The notes under the pieces: model-generated
What the model was told of the DNA's origin: nothing
Seen by the model: the letters and a program-made list of their open reading frames with translations, nothing else
The model's database searches: none
Part shown: positions 29,468 to 36,933 of the stretch, piece by piece
Layout of the letters: each line of letters starts with the position of its first letter
How positions within the stretch are numbered: position 1 is the stretch's first letter
DNA from: Synergistaceae bacterium
GTDB lineage: Bacteria > Synergistota > Synergistia > Synergistales > Aminobacteriaceae
Length of the DNA stretch: 44,453 nt
Assembly (NCBI GenBank): GCA_017449135.1
Contig: JAFSKE010000055.1
Coordinates: forward strand, 1 to 44,453
Direction of reading: 5' to 3'
Made by a program: the position numbers and the translations under genes

Positions 29468-30853
29468 ATGAAATTTTTGAAAATCTTGGGGATAATTTTT
29501 GCCGTCATATCTTCATTAATGGGAGGTGCAGCGTTTCGTTTAATGGAAGTTCTGCACGATCCTAATCCCCTGCCGATACCTAAAACTCAACAGCAGCAAA
29601 ATAAAACTCAGCCTAAAGTTAGAGTTCAAGATGAAAATAATGACACTGAGCTTGCAGTTTCCGATAATTCCGAAGAAGAATCATCAGGCACATCAAGATC
29701 GAGTTTGAGTGTTTTAATTGTCGGCCTTGATAACGTTGACGGAGGTTCGAGAACAGACGCTATAGCACTTGCAATTTTCGACGCTGAAAATAAAGCATTA
29801 AGAATTGCATCGATTCCGAGAGATTCAAGAGTTTACATACCTGGCAGGAGCTGGGACAAAATTAATCATGCTTATGTTTACGGCGGAATAAAATTACTGC
29901 GGGAGACTCTTGTAAATTTAACGGGGATTCCGATTGATTATTTCGTTAAAGTTAATTATCAGAGTTTTCCTCGAATTATTGACGCTATCGGAGGAATTGA
30001 CATTTACGTTGATAAAAATCTGCATTACAACGATTACTCCGGAAAATTATTTATCAACATCAAAAAGGGTCAGCAGCATATGGACGGAAAAACCGCATTA
30101 GGTTATGTCAGATTTCGTCATGATCCTTTGGGAGACATCGGGAGAGTTCAAAGACAGCAGAAATTTATCGACATCGTAATTAAAAAATTAAAATCTCCGA
30201 TGATAATCACAAAAATTCCTGCACTCGTTAATGAAGTCATGGACGCTGTAGACACTGATTTAGCACCTTTGGAGGCTTTGAAGTTAATGCAGTTTGCAAA
30301 TTCGCTCCCTCCCGACAGAATAAAAATGTTCATGGCTCCCGGCCGTTCAGGTTCTTACAAGAGCATAAGTTACTGGATTTTAGACAATAACGCATTTTCT
30401 TTGCAGTTATCGGCAAAACTTCCACCGTCTGAAGAATTTTCGCTTGAAGAAAAGGAAGAATTAAAACTCGACATTGAACCTTCAACTGAAGATTATTCGG
30501 AGTTTGACAGCGATAAAATTTCGTCATTAAGGGATCAGATTGTCAGCATAAGAATTTTGAACGGAGACGGCGAAAAGGGAATCGGACGAAGGGCAGCACA
30601 GATTTTCCAGAGAATTGGGATTGAAGTTCCATACACAGGAAACGCAAAACATTATGACTACAAAGCCAGCAGCATAATTTATTCACCTGACGGAGGCGAG
30701 GAAGCAAGACAGGCAGCAATGGCTCTGGCAGAACTTTGCGGAATTACAAACGAAAGATTAGTGCATTCTGACAGATCCGCAACATCATTAACATTAATCT
30801 TGGGTCATGACAAAGAAGAATTATTCAGCCGGCTTGAATCAATAAATTCATGA
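29468..30853 (+). CDS. LCP (LytR-CpsA-Psr) family protein with LytR_C domain
   Basis: A 461-residue membrane-anchored protein. N-terminal signal anchor (FLKILGIIFAVISSLMGGAAF), a Gln/Asn/Ser-rich linker, then the LCP domain (about 78-255) with VLIVGLDN, GGSRTDAIALA, the conserved Arg pair in SIPRDSRV, NHAYVYGG, and VRFRHDPLGDIGRVQRQQ. The LytR_C domain (about 355-450) has IRILNGDGEKGIGRRAAQIFQ. LCP enzymes attach undecaprenyl-linked polymers (teichoic acid, capsule or glycans) to peptidoglycan. GAGGTG precedes the ATG. It belongs to the obg-nadD cluster and overlaps the azlC start by 4 bp. Confidence 0.92.
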   Translation: MKFLKILGIIFAVISSLMGGAAFRLMEVLHDPNPLPIPKTQQQQNKTQPKVRVQDENNDTELAVSDNSEEESSGTSRSSLSVLIVGLDNVDGGSRTDAIALAIFDAENKALRIASIPRDSRVYIPGRSWDKINHAYVYGGIKLLRETLVNLTGIPIDYFVKVNYQSFPRIIDAIGGIDIYVDKNLHYNDYSGKLFINIKKGQQHMDGKTALGYVRFRHDPLGDIGRVQRQQKFIDIVIKKLKSPMIITKIPALVNEVMDAVDTDLAPLEALKLMQFANSLPPDRIKMFMAPGRSGSYKSISYWILDNNAFSLQLSAKLPPSEEFSLEEKEELKLDIEPSTEDYSEFDSDKISSLRDQIVSIRILNGDGEKGIGRRAAQIFQRIGIEVPYTGNAKHYDYKASSIIYSPDGGEEARQAAMALAELCGITNERLVHSDRSATSLTLILGHDKEELFSRLESINS

Positions 30854-31521
30854 TGAAAAATTCTTTTTTTCAGGCGTTCAGAGATACATTGCCCGTAATG
30901 GCAGGTTATATCGTGCTGGGGATAGGCTTCGGGATTTTGTTGAGTACTAAAGGCTATAATTTCGTGTGGGCTTTTGCGATGTGCTTAGCAATTTATTCCG
31001 GAACCATGCAATACATGGCGATTGAATTATTTTCAGATCCTTCACTGATTAACACTGCTATTACGGCCGTGATGAGTGGAGCAAGACATTTATTTTACGG
31101 AATATCAATGGTTGAACGCTACAAAAATATTAAAGGACTCAAAAAATTTTACCTGATTTATGCCTTGACTGACGAAACGTATTCGCTTGTTTCTGCAACT
31201 GAGCAAATTAATCCCGATTACTGTTTCTGGGTTTCACTACTGGATCATTCATACTGGATTACGGGAAGTGTTTTAGGGGCTGTTCTGGGAGAATTTCTGC
31301 CGTTTGACTCGAGGGGGATTGATTTTTCTTTGACATCATTATTTTTAATCATATGCACGGAGCAATGGTTAAATTCTGAAAATCATACGCCTGCATTAAT
31401 CGGTTTTTCGGCAAGTTTAATTTGTCTGTTAATCTTCGGAGCGGAAAATTTTTTAGTGCCTTCAATGGCTTTAATCACAATTTCATTATTCATGGTCAGG
31501 GGAAAAGGAAAAAATGTTTGA
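30850..31521 (+). CDS. azlC: AzlC-family branched-chain amino acid exporter, large subunit
   Basis: A 223-residue membrane protein with several hydrophobic helices. Family blocks: FRDTLPVMAGYIVLGIGFGIL, YSGTMQYMAIELF, the conserved NTAITAVMSGARHLFYGISM, and YALTDETYSLV. With AzlD it exports branched-chain amino acids (and analogues such as 4-azaleucine) from the cell. The start overlaps the LCP gene's end by 4 bp; the azlD start overlaps its end by 8 bp, so the pair is translated together. Confidence 0.92.
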   Translation: MMKNSFFQAFRDTLPVMAGYIVLGIGFGILLSTKGYNFVWAFAMCLAIYSGTMQYMAIELFSDPSLINTAITAVMSGARHLFYGISMVERYKNIKGLKKFYLIYALTDETYSLVSATEQINPDYCFWVSLLDHSYWITGSVLGAVLGEFLPFDSRGIDFSLTSLFLIICTEQWLNSENHTPALIGFSASLICLLIFGAENFLVPSMALITISLFMVRGKGKNV

Positions 31522-31834
31522 TATTCACGCAGGTTATGTTGTAATAATTTCGGGAGCTTTGACAGCACTTTTACGTTTTATTCCGTTTATTGCGTTCAGA
31601 AAGAAGCGTCCCGAATTTATTTTGTATCTCGGCCGTGTTTTGCCTTATTCAGTGATGACAATGCTTGTAGTTTACTGTTTGAAAGGCGTTAATCTTCTTA
31701 AATATCCAAACGGTCTGCCTGAATTTATCGCCGGGATTTCAGTAATTTTGTTACATTCTTGGAGGAGAAATACACTTTTAAGCATCACACTCGGAACGAT
31801 ATTTTATATGGTTCTCGTGCAATTTGTATTTTGA
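31514..31834 (+). CDS. azlD: AzlD-family small subunit of the amino acid exporter
   Basis: A 106-residue hydrophobic protein with about four membrane segments and the AzlD features ALTALLRFIPFIAF, LYLGRVLPYSVMTMLVVYCLK and PEFIAGISVILLHSWRRNTLLSI. It pairs with AzlC. It ends 15 bp before the convergent helicase gene's stop; no clear terminator is seen between them. Confidence 0.9.
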   Translation: MFDIHAGYVVIISGALTALLRFIPFIAFRKKRPEFILYLGRVLPYSVMTMLVVYCLKGVNLLKYPNGLPEFIAGISVILLHSWRRNTLLSITLGTIFYMVLVQFVF

Positions 31835-31849
31835 CCCCTCCACTGCGAT

Positions 31850-33475
31850 TTATCGTCTTGTGCGTTTTTGTTTTTCTTCGTCTTCGTGAAGTCCGAATTT
31901 CATTAACCCTGCTTTTGCCTGATCCAATTTCGACAAAGCTAAAGGCATTAACTCAACTAAAATATAATTATCCCGCATTCTGATTGCTCCGATTTCGTCC
32001 CGTTCAACTTTCAAAGCCGTACACATTGCGTTTAATATCTGTCCGGTGTTGGGATTGCCTTTAACGCTCCTGAATCTCCTGAAAAATCCTTTGGGTTTAG
32101 AGCCTGATTTAATTTTTGATTTAGGCGTTGAAGTTCTTGAAGCAGGTTTTCTCTTTCTACGTTCCTGTTCGTTTTTAAGTTCTTTGTCAAGGCTGTAACC
32201 TTTATTTCTCGCACTCAAAACTGAAAGCAGTTTCGCGATTAAAATTTTAGGTTCAGCACGTTTCATTAAGTCCGAAGCCCATTCGACACAATCCCCAAAA
32301 TCTTTATCGATAGGTGCAGCAAAAATTTCCTGTTCCGCAGAGTCTCTCCAGGCAGACCTGATTTTTTCGATGTCGGGAATGTTAAGCCATTCAGTTTTAA
32401 TTTCCGTTCCCCTCAACATATCCTTAAATCTTCCTGCTTCGGGAGGCGAAATCAAAACTAAATTTATTCCTTCATGGCCGGCTCTCCCTGTTCGTCCGCT
32501 CCTGTGAATAAAAGTTTCGACATCGTCAGGCAATCCTAATTGAATTACATGACTCACTCCTTCAATATCAAGCCCTCGAGCAGCGACGTTTGTTGCGACA
32601 AGACAAGGAACTGACCCGGATTTGAATGATGCCAAGACAGCGTTACGTTCGTTTTGAGTCATATCTCCCTGCAAAGCCGCCGCACTGAATCCGTGATCCT
32701 GTAATCTTTGAGCAATTTCGATCGATTCCATTTTTGTATGGCAGAAAACAAGACTCCTCGTTGGGTGTTCCCATAATAAAATATCGACAAGCCCCTCGAA
32801 TCTTTTGTTTGAAGGAATCATATAAACCTTGTGAAAAATATCTTCGTGCTGTGTAAATTCATCATCAACTGAAAGAGTTATTGGCGAAGTCAAATAATTT
32901 TCTGCGAGATTTCTGACTTCCAGCGGCATTGTAGCTGAAAATAACCAGCGTCTCCCGGCAGGCATTGCATCAAGAATCGATTCAAGTTCCTCACGAAATC
33001 CCATGTCAAGCATTAAATCGCCTTCATCTAAAACTACGCTGTGAATTTCCGATGTGTCAAGGCTTCCACGTTGAATATGATCCCTGACTCTTCCCGGAGT
33101 CCCCGCAATAACCGCTGCACCGTGATTCAAATTTCTTAATTGAGGATAAATATCCATTCCGCCGACTAATGAAGCAACCGAAATCCTCAAAAATTTCCCT
33201 AAAAATTCCGCTTCGTCAGCAGTTTGTTGAGCAAGTTCACGAGTCGGAGCAAGAACTAAAATCTGCGGTTTTCTCTCACCGATTTTAATTTCCTGCAATA
33301 ACGGCAAAAGAAACGCTAATGTTTTTCCCGAACCTGTTTTCGCCTTTACAATTAAATCACTGTTCCAATCCTCCGAAAGCACTCTGTCCTGAACTTCCAT
33401 AGGCTGATCAAATCCGTGTTCCTTGAGTGCGTTCAACAATTCTTTTCGGAGCCCGTAAGAATAAAAATCATTCAT
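31850..33475 (-). CDS. DEAD-box-family RNA helicase with DEGD motif II
   Basis: A 541-residue RNA helicase. Motifs in order: Q-motif region (MEVQDRVL), AKTGSGKT near 41-48 (motif I), APTRELAQQ (Ia), GTPGRVRDH (Ib), LDEGDLMLDMGF near 147 (motif II), SATMP (III), LVFCHTK (IV), ATNVAARGLDIEGV (V) and HRSGRTGRAGHEG near 324-336 (VI). Motif II reads DEGD rather than DEAD. A Lys/Arg-rich linker (about 430-465) leads to a C-terminal DbpA-type RNA-binding domain with NTGQILNAMCTALKVERDEIG. Such domains guide DbpA to 23S rRNA, so a role in 50S assembly is a reasonable inference. The N-terminal start has AGGAGA upstream. Confidence 0.9.
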   Translation of the reverse strand: MNDFYSYGLRKELLNALKEHGFDQPMEVQDRVLSEDWNSDLIVKAKTGSGKTLAFLLPLLQEIKIGERKPQILVLAPTRELAQQTADEAEFLGKFLRISVASLVGGMDIYPQLRNLNHGAAVIAGTPGRVRDHIQRGSLDTSEIHSVVLDEGDLMLDMGFREELESILDAMPAGRRWLFSATMPLEVRNLAENYLTSPITLSVDDEFTQHEDIFHKVYMIPSNKRFEGLVDILLWEHPTRSLVFCHTKMESIEIAQRLQDHGFSAAALQGDMTQNERNAVLASFKSGSVPCLVATNVAARGLDIEGVSHVIQLGLPDDVETFIHRSGRTGRAGHEGINLVLISPPEAGRFKDMLRGTEIKTEWLNIPDIEKIRSAWRDSAEQEIFAAPIDKDFGDCVEWASDLMKRAEPKILIAKLLSVLSARNKGYSLDKELKNEQERRKRKPASRTSTPKSKIKSGSKPKGFFRRFRSVKGNPNTGQILNAMCTALKVERDEIGAIRMRDNYILVELMPLALSKLDQAKAGLMKFGLHEDEEKQKRTRR

Positions 33476-33592
33476 TAAAAAATTTAATCTCTCCTTAAAA
33501 TAACTTTATCATTGCTACATATTATATAATTAAGGTCGAAAAATAAATGCTGTAATTATAAATTTTGAAATCAAAAGGGAGGAATTTCTTTC

Positions 33593-35446
33593 ATGTATAT
33601 AAAATTTTCTCGAAGTTTTATTCTGTCGTTATTTGTTTTATTTCTATTCAGTGCAGTATCTTTCGCTGCTTCAGAGTCAATAATTCTAAACGGTGATGCC
33701 CATGTAGGAGAACAGGTTGTGTTATCTGCTGCTGCCTCGCAAGTTCCAAACGGCGGTTCAGTTGCTTGGTCTGTAAATCCTACAACGGGAAAAAATCCTG
33801 ACAGAATTTTATTACGTGCAGGCGGTATGGAATGTGCTTTCACTCCTCTTGACACAGAGCCGATAAAAGTTTTTGCGTCATTCCTGGATCGTGAGGGTAA
33901 CGAAGTTTCAAATTCTGAAATCATGGTTAATCCTAAAGAATTTCAGATTGATATTGCCGTCGTAATTGATAAGCCTTTAACTTTATGGGACGCTTCAAAA
34001 CGTTCAAATTATGTGTTAAGTCCCGATGTTTTGCTCGCAAATTCACCGTTAAAGATTCGTGCATCGTTAAATCCTGCGTTCAAAGGCGAACATACTTTCA
34101 AATGGAACAGCGACGCTGCAACGGCATTATTAAGTCAGGATAACAGCGAAATTTTTATCAGACGTGGAACTATTGGAGAAAGTGAAATTTATGTAACGGC
34201 TTTCAATTCTTCCGGTATAAAACTTGGAAGCGGTGAAAGCAAAGTCAAAATTTCATTGCCCGTCTCAACGTTTGAAGAGTCAAATAATCAGCGTGAAGCA
34301 TGGAACAGTTGGCAGAGATCGCAGGCTCTTTGGGAAAGCAAAAATTATGCCGAAGCCGTCGAAAATGCTAAAAAGGCCGTAAATCTTTCACCGAGAGATT
34401 CAGAAATTGTCGAAGGTTTAAGAGCAATGAATACGAATTTTGCGAGATTCACAAAAGCTGAAAAATTACGTGCAGACGCTAAAACTTTAGACTCTAATAA
34501 AAAATATGAAGAATCATTAAAGAATTTGAGATCCGCACAAGTTATCTGGCCATTAGACAACGGAGACGAAGAAATTAGAGCGATCGAAGAAAAAGTTAAT
34601 GAGCAGAGAGTTTTACAACAGCAGGCGAATTGGCTTCGTGATACTGCTTCAGCTTATGACAATGAAAACATGTACGAGGACGCTTTAGAATATTACGCTA
34701 AAAGTCTTGAAATTTGGCCGTCCGATGCAGTTTCAGAAAGAGTTGAAAGAATTAAAAACCGTTTAACTTTAATTGCTGATGCTGACAAATACGCAGGCGA
34801 GGGAAATACTCTTGAACGCGAGGGAAAATTACAGGACGCATTAAATCATTATTCAGCAAGTATAATGAGCAACCCTGATGCAACGTTAAGACAGCATATT
34901 GATGAACTTCAAAGCGTTATTTCACGACGTGAACGACAAGCCAACGCACTTTACAGAGAAGGCCAGGACTTACAGAGACGAAATAATAATCAGGAAGCCT
35001 TGAAACGTTACACAGAGAGTATGAAAGTTTGGGAAAATGATAATGCCAAGCAGAGAATCCAACAGTTAAGCCGAAACACGAGACTTGCTCCCGACGCTGT
35101 AATCAGAGGTGCAGAAGATTTCGGAATCGGTACAAGGATTGACGCACAAAAAATTTCTCAAAATGCCGACGAATTATATTCACAGGGAAATATCGATGAA
35201 GCTCTCGAACTTTACAAAAAGGCTTTGAGTATTTCACCTTCCGATGATTTAAGAAAATGGGTTGCTAAACTTGACGGAATTATTAAAGACAGAGACGCAG
35301 TTGAAGCAGCAAATAAATTAATCAACGACGCAAACGCACTTTTCAAAGCAGGAAAAACAAAAGAGGCGTTGGAACTTTACAAGCAAAGTTTGAGCGTTCA
35401 CAAAAATTCTGAAGTTGAATCTTTTATACAAAGGCAGGGGAAATAA
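33593..35446 (+). CDS. Secreted TPR-repeat protein with Ig-like N-terminal domains
   Basis: A 617-residue exported protein. Signal peptide to about residue 25 (FSAVSFA/A). Then about 200 residues of beta-rich, Ig- or PKD-like domains (VGEQVVLSAAASQVPNGG, VAWSVNPTTG, and a second at ANSPLKIRASL with FKWNSD). From about 230 to the end there are six or so TPR-like helical units: ALWESKNYAEAVENAKKAVNLSP, ASAYDNENMYEDALEYYAKSLEIWP, and similar ones down to ALFKAGKTKEALELYKQSL. Such scaffolds sit in the periplasm or on the surface. GGGAGG precedes the ATG. The ParA gene follows after 4 bp, then the polysaccharide exporter, so the three are probably one functional group. Confidence 0.8.
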   Translation: MYIKFSRSFILSLFVLFLFSAVSFAASESIILNGDAHVGEQVVLSAAASQVPNGGSVAWSVNPTTGKNPDRILLRAGGMECAFTPLDTEPIKVFASFLDREGNEVSNSEIMVNPKEFQIDIAVVIDKPLTLWDASKRSNYVLSPDVLLANSPLKIRASLNPAFKGEHTFKWNSDAATALLSQDNSEIFIRRGTIGESEIYVTAFNSSGIKLGSGESKVKISLPVSTFEESNNQREAWNSWQRSQALWESKNYAEAVENAKKAVNLSPRDSEIVEGLRAMNTNFARFTKAEKLRADAKTLDSNKKYEESLKNLRSAQVIWPLDNGDEEIRAIEEKVNEQRVLQQQANWLRDTASAYDNENMYEDALEYYAKSLEIWPSDAVSERVERIKNRLTLIADADKYAGEGNTLEREGKLQDALNHYSASIMSNPDATLRQHIDELQSVISRRERQANALYREGQDLQRRNNNQEALKRYTESMKVWENDNAKQRIQQLSRNTRLAPDAVIRGAEDFGIGTRIDAQKISQNADELYSQGNIDEALELYKKALSISPSDDLRKWVAKLDGIIKDRDAVEAANKLINDANALFKAGKTKEALELYKQSLSVHKNSEVESFIQRQGK

Positions 35447-35450
35447 CTAA

Positions 35451-36668
35451 TTGATTACGGTAGGATTTTGCAATCTCAAAGGCGGAGTCGGAAAAACTAC
35501 TGCATGTATTAATATTGCTGTCGGGATCGCAAAAAAAGGTAAAAAAGTTGCTGTCATCGACATGGATCCTCAAAGCAATTTGAGTGCAGGATTCGGCGTT
35601 ACTCCGTCATCTCAAGACCCGCAGGTTTTTGATTTATTAACAGGTGAAGCATCTTGGGACGATATTGTTCAAAACAAAGAAGGCGTTGACATTATCCCAA
35701 GTTCTTTGAATCTCGTAATGGCCGAATTAAACACTCAAGGAGCATTGAGCAGCGATTCAGTTTTGCGTAAAACTTTGGAAAAAATCGACCCTGACAGATA
35801 CGATTATATTTTGCTTGACAGTCCCCCTCAGCTTGGAATTTTTACAAGGAATGTCCTTGCTGCCTGCAACAAAATTATTGTCCCAATGGACGGCGGATTT
35901 TACAGTTTATTCGGTTTAAGACTGCTTGATGGTTCGCTTGACATTTTGAGTGAAAGACTCGGAAACAGAGTTGAAATCGCAGGAATTTTGATGACTAATT
36001 ACAATCCGAGATTATATATTTCAAGAAAAATCTATGAGGAAGTTCAAAAAAATTTCGGCGATGTCGTTTTTGAAAATTATGTCAGTCCGACCGTGAAATT
36101 TGTTGAGGCTTCAAGTGTCGGCGTTTCAATTTTCAAGTACGATCCAAAATCCAAAGGTGCAGAAGGTTACGAGAATATTACCAAAGAATTTTTGAAAAGG
36201 ATAAAAACTTCTGACGTTCAAACTAAAAAACCTGAGCCGATAATCGAAGTTAAAACTGAAATTTTGCCCGAGCAAAAACCTGAAGAAAAACCGGAGCAAA
36301 AAACTGAACCGGAGCCAGAGTCCGTAAAAATTCCTGATGAAATTCCGGAGCCCGAAAATTACAAGCCTGAACTTGCAGGTGAATACGAAGAAAGTATTAA
36401 ACGTGATGTAATCGAAATGCTGCCTGAATCCGAAAAAAAACTTTGGAGCGAAATGCTTAAACCGATTACCGACATCTCAAGAGGCGAAATTGATGTTCAT
36501 GTTTTGCGTGAGGACTTTGAAAACTCGGACAAAAACAGATACACATTTTATATTTTGAACGATGAAGAAGATACTTTGTGGCCTGTGATGTATCAGGATC
36601 AAATTATCGAACCTTTGAAGTGTGTTATCAAATGGGACGAACACGGAGCCGCTGAAGTTTTTATGTAA
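35451..36668 (+). CDS. ParA-family ATPase with acidic C-terminal extension
   Basis: A 405-residue protein. Residues 1-250 are a ParA/Soj-type ATPase with the deviant Walker A KGGVGKTT near 9-16, the DMDPQSNLS switch, LLDSPPQLGI and the later ILMTNYNPR. Residues about 255-310 form a Pro/Glu/Lys linker (KPEEKPEQKTEPEPES). The C-terminal 90 residues are a folded-looking domain (WSEMLKPITDISRGEIDVHV and YTFYILNDEEDTLWPVMYQDQ) that I do not recognise. The start is TTG at 35451. There is no parB or parS nearby, so it is an orphan ParA. Orphan ParA/MinD proteins place chemoreceptor arrays, flagella or secretion machines; its neighbours suggest an envelope polysaccharide machine as the cargo. Confidence 0.85.
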   Translation: MITVGFCNLKGGVGKTTACINIAVGIAKKGKKVAVIDMDPQSNLSAGFGVTPSSQDPQVFDLLTGEASWDDIVQNKEGVDIIPSSLNLVMAELNTQGALSSDSVLRKTLEKIDPDRYDYILLDSPPQLGIFTRNVLAACNKIIVPMDGGFYSLFGLRLLDGSLDILSERLGNRVEIAGILMTNYNPRLYISRKIYEEVQKNFGDVVFENYVSPTVKFVEASSVGVSIFKYDPKSKGAEGYENITKEFLKRIKTSDVQTKKPEPIIEVKTEILPEQKPEEKPEQKTEPEPESVKIPDEIPEPENYKPELAGEYEESIKRDVIEMLPESEKKLWSEMLKPITDISRGEIDVHVLREDFENSDKNRYTFYILNDEEDTLWPVMYQDQIIEPLKCVIKWDEHGAAEVFM

Positions 36669-36677
36669 CTCCGCCTT

Positions 36678-36708
36678 ACCCCTCCGTTTATTTGTTTGAC
36701 AGAGGGGT
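36678..36708. repeat. Decayed REP-like palindrome overlapping a promoter
   Basis: CCCCTC (36679-36684) pairs with GAGGGG (36702-36707), with outer bases like those of the palindrome at 6441-6472. It follows the ParA stop and may work as a weak terminator (no T run). The -35 element of the exporter promoter lies inside its loop and right arm. Confidence 0.5.
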
Positions 36709-36723
36709 TAATACTTGTATAAT
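36696..36723 (+). promoter_or_regulatory. Strong sigma-70-type promoter of the polysaccharide exporter
   Basis: Consensus TTGACA (36696-36701) and TATAAT (36718-36723) are separated by 16 bp. This is the closest match to a full consensus promoter in the window. The predicted transcript starts near 36730, leaving a 5' region that contains ATGAAATAA repeats (36768-36790) and the CAGCA repeat. Confidence 0.8.
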
Positions 36724-36834
36724 ATGCTATACTTAATTTATCGTAATTGGAAATCAAAAATTTATGAATAAATGAAATAAATGAAATAAAAATATGAAAG
36801 GAACTTGACAAAAGAGTATGTTTGTGTATAGAAT

Positions 36835-36854
36835 CAGCACAGCACAGCACAGCA
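36835..36854 (+). repeat. CAGCA pentanucleotide repeat, four units (candidate phase-variation tract)
   Basis: Four perfect CAGCA units (20 bp) lie between an ATG at 36818 and the signal-peptide-encoding frame of the exporter. The ATG frame ends in TGA at 36866-36868. Removing one unit (5 bp) would join the ATG frame to the exporter frame exactly. A repeat whose unit length is not a multiple of three at a start region is the usual design of contingency loci. Confidence 0.6.
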
Positions 36855-36933
36855 GGCTTGTATACTGAATTTCCAACACCTTAAACTTCAGCTAAAATTT
36901 TTTATTATATCATGTTTTGTTATAATTTCAATT

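Noticed and set aside
36764-36790. ATGAAATAA repeats as an upstream coding region
   Set aside because: Each ATG meets a stop within one or two codons; at most these are minimal upstream frames or chance AT-rich repeats.
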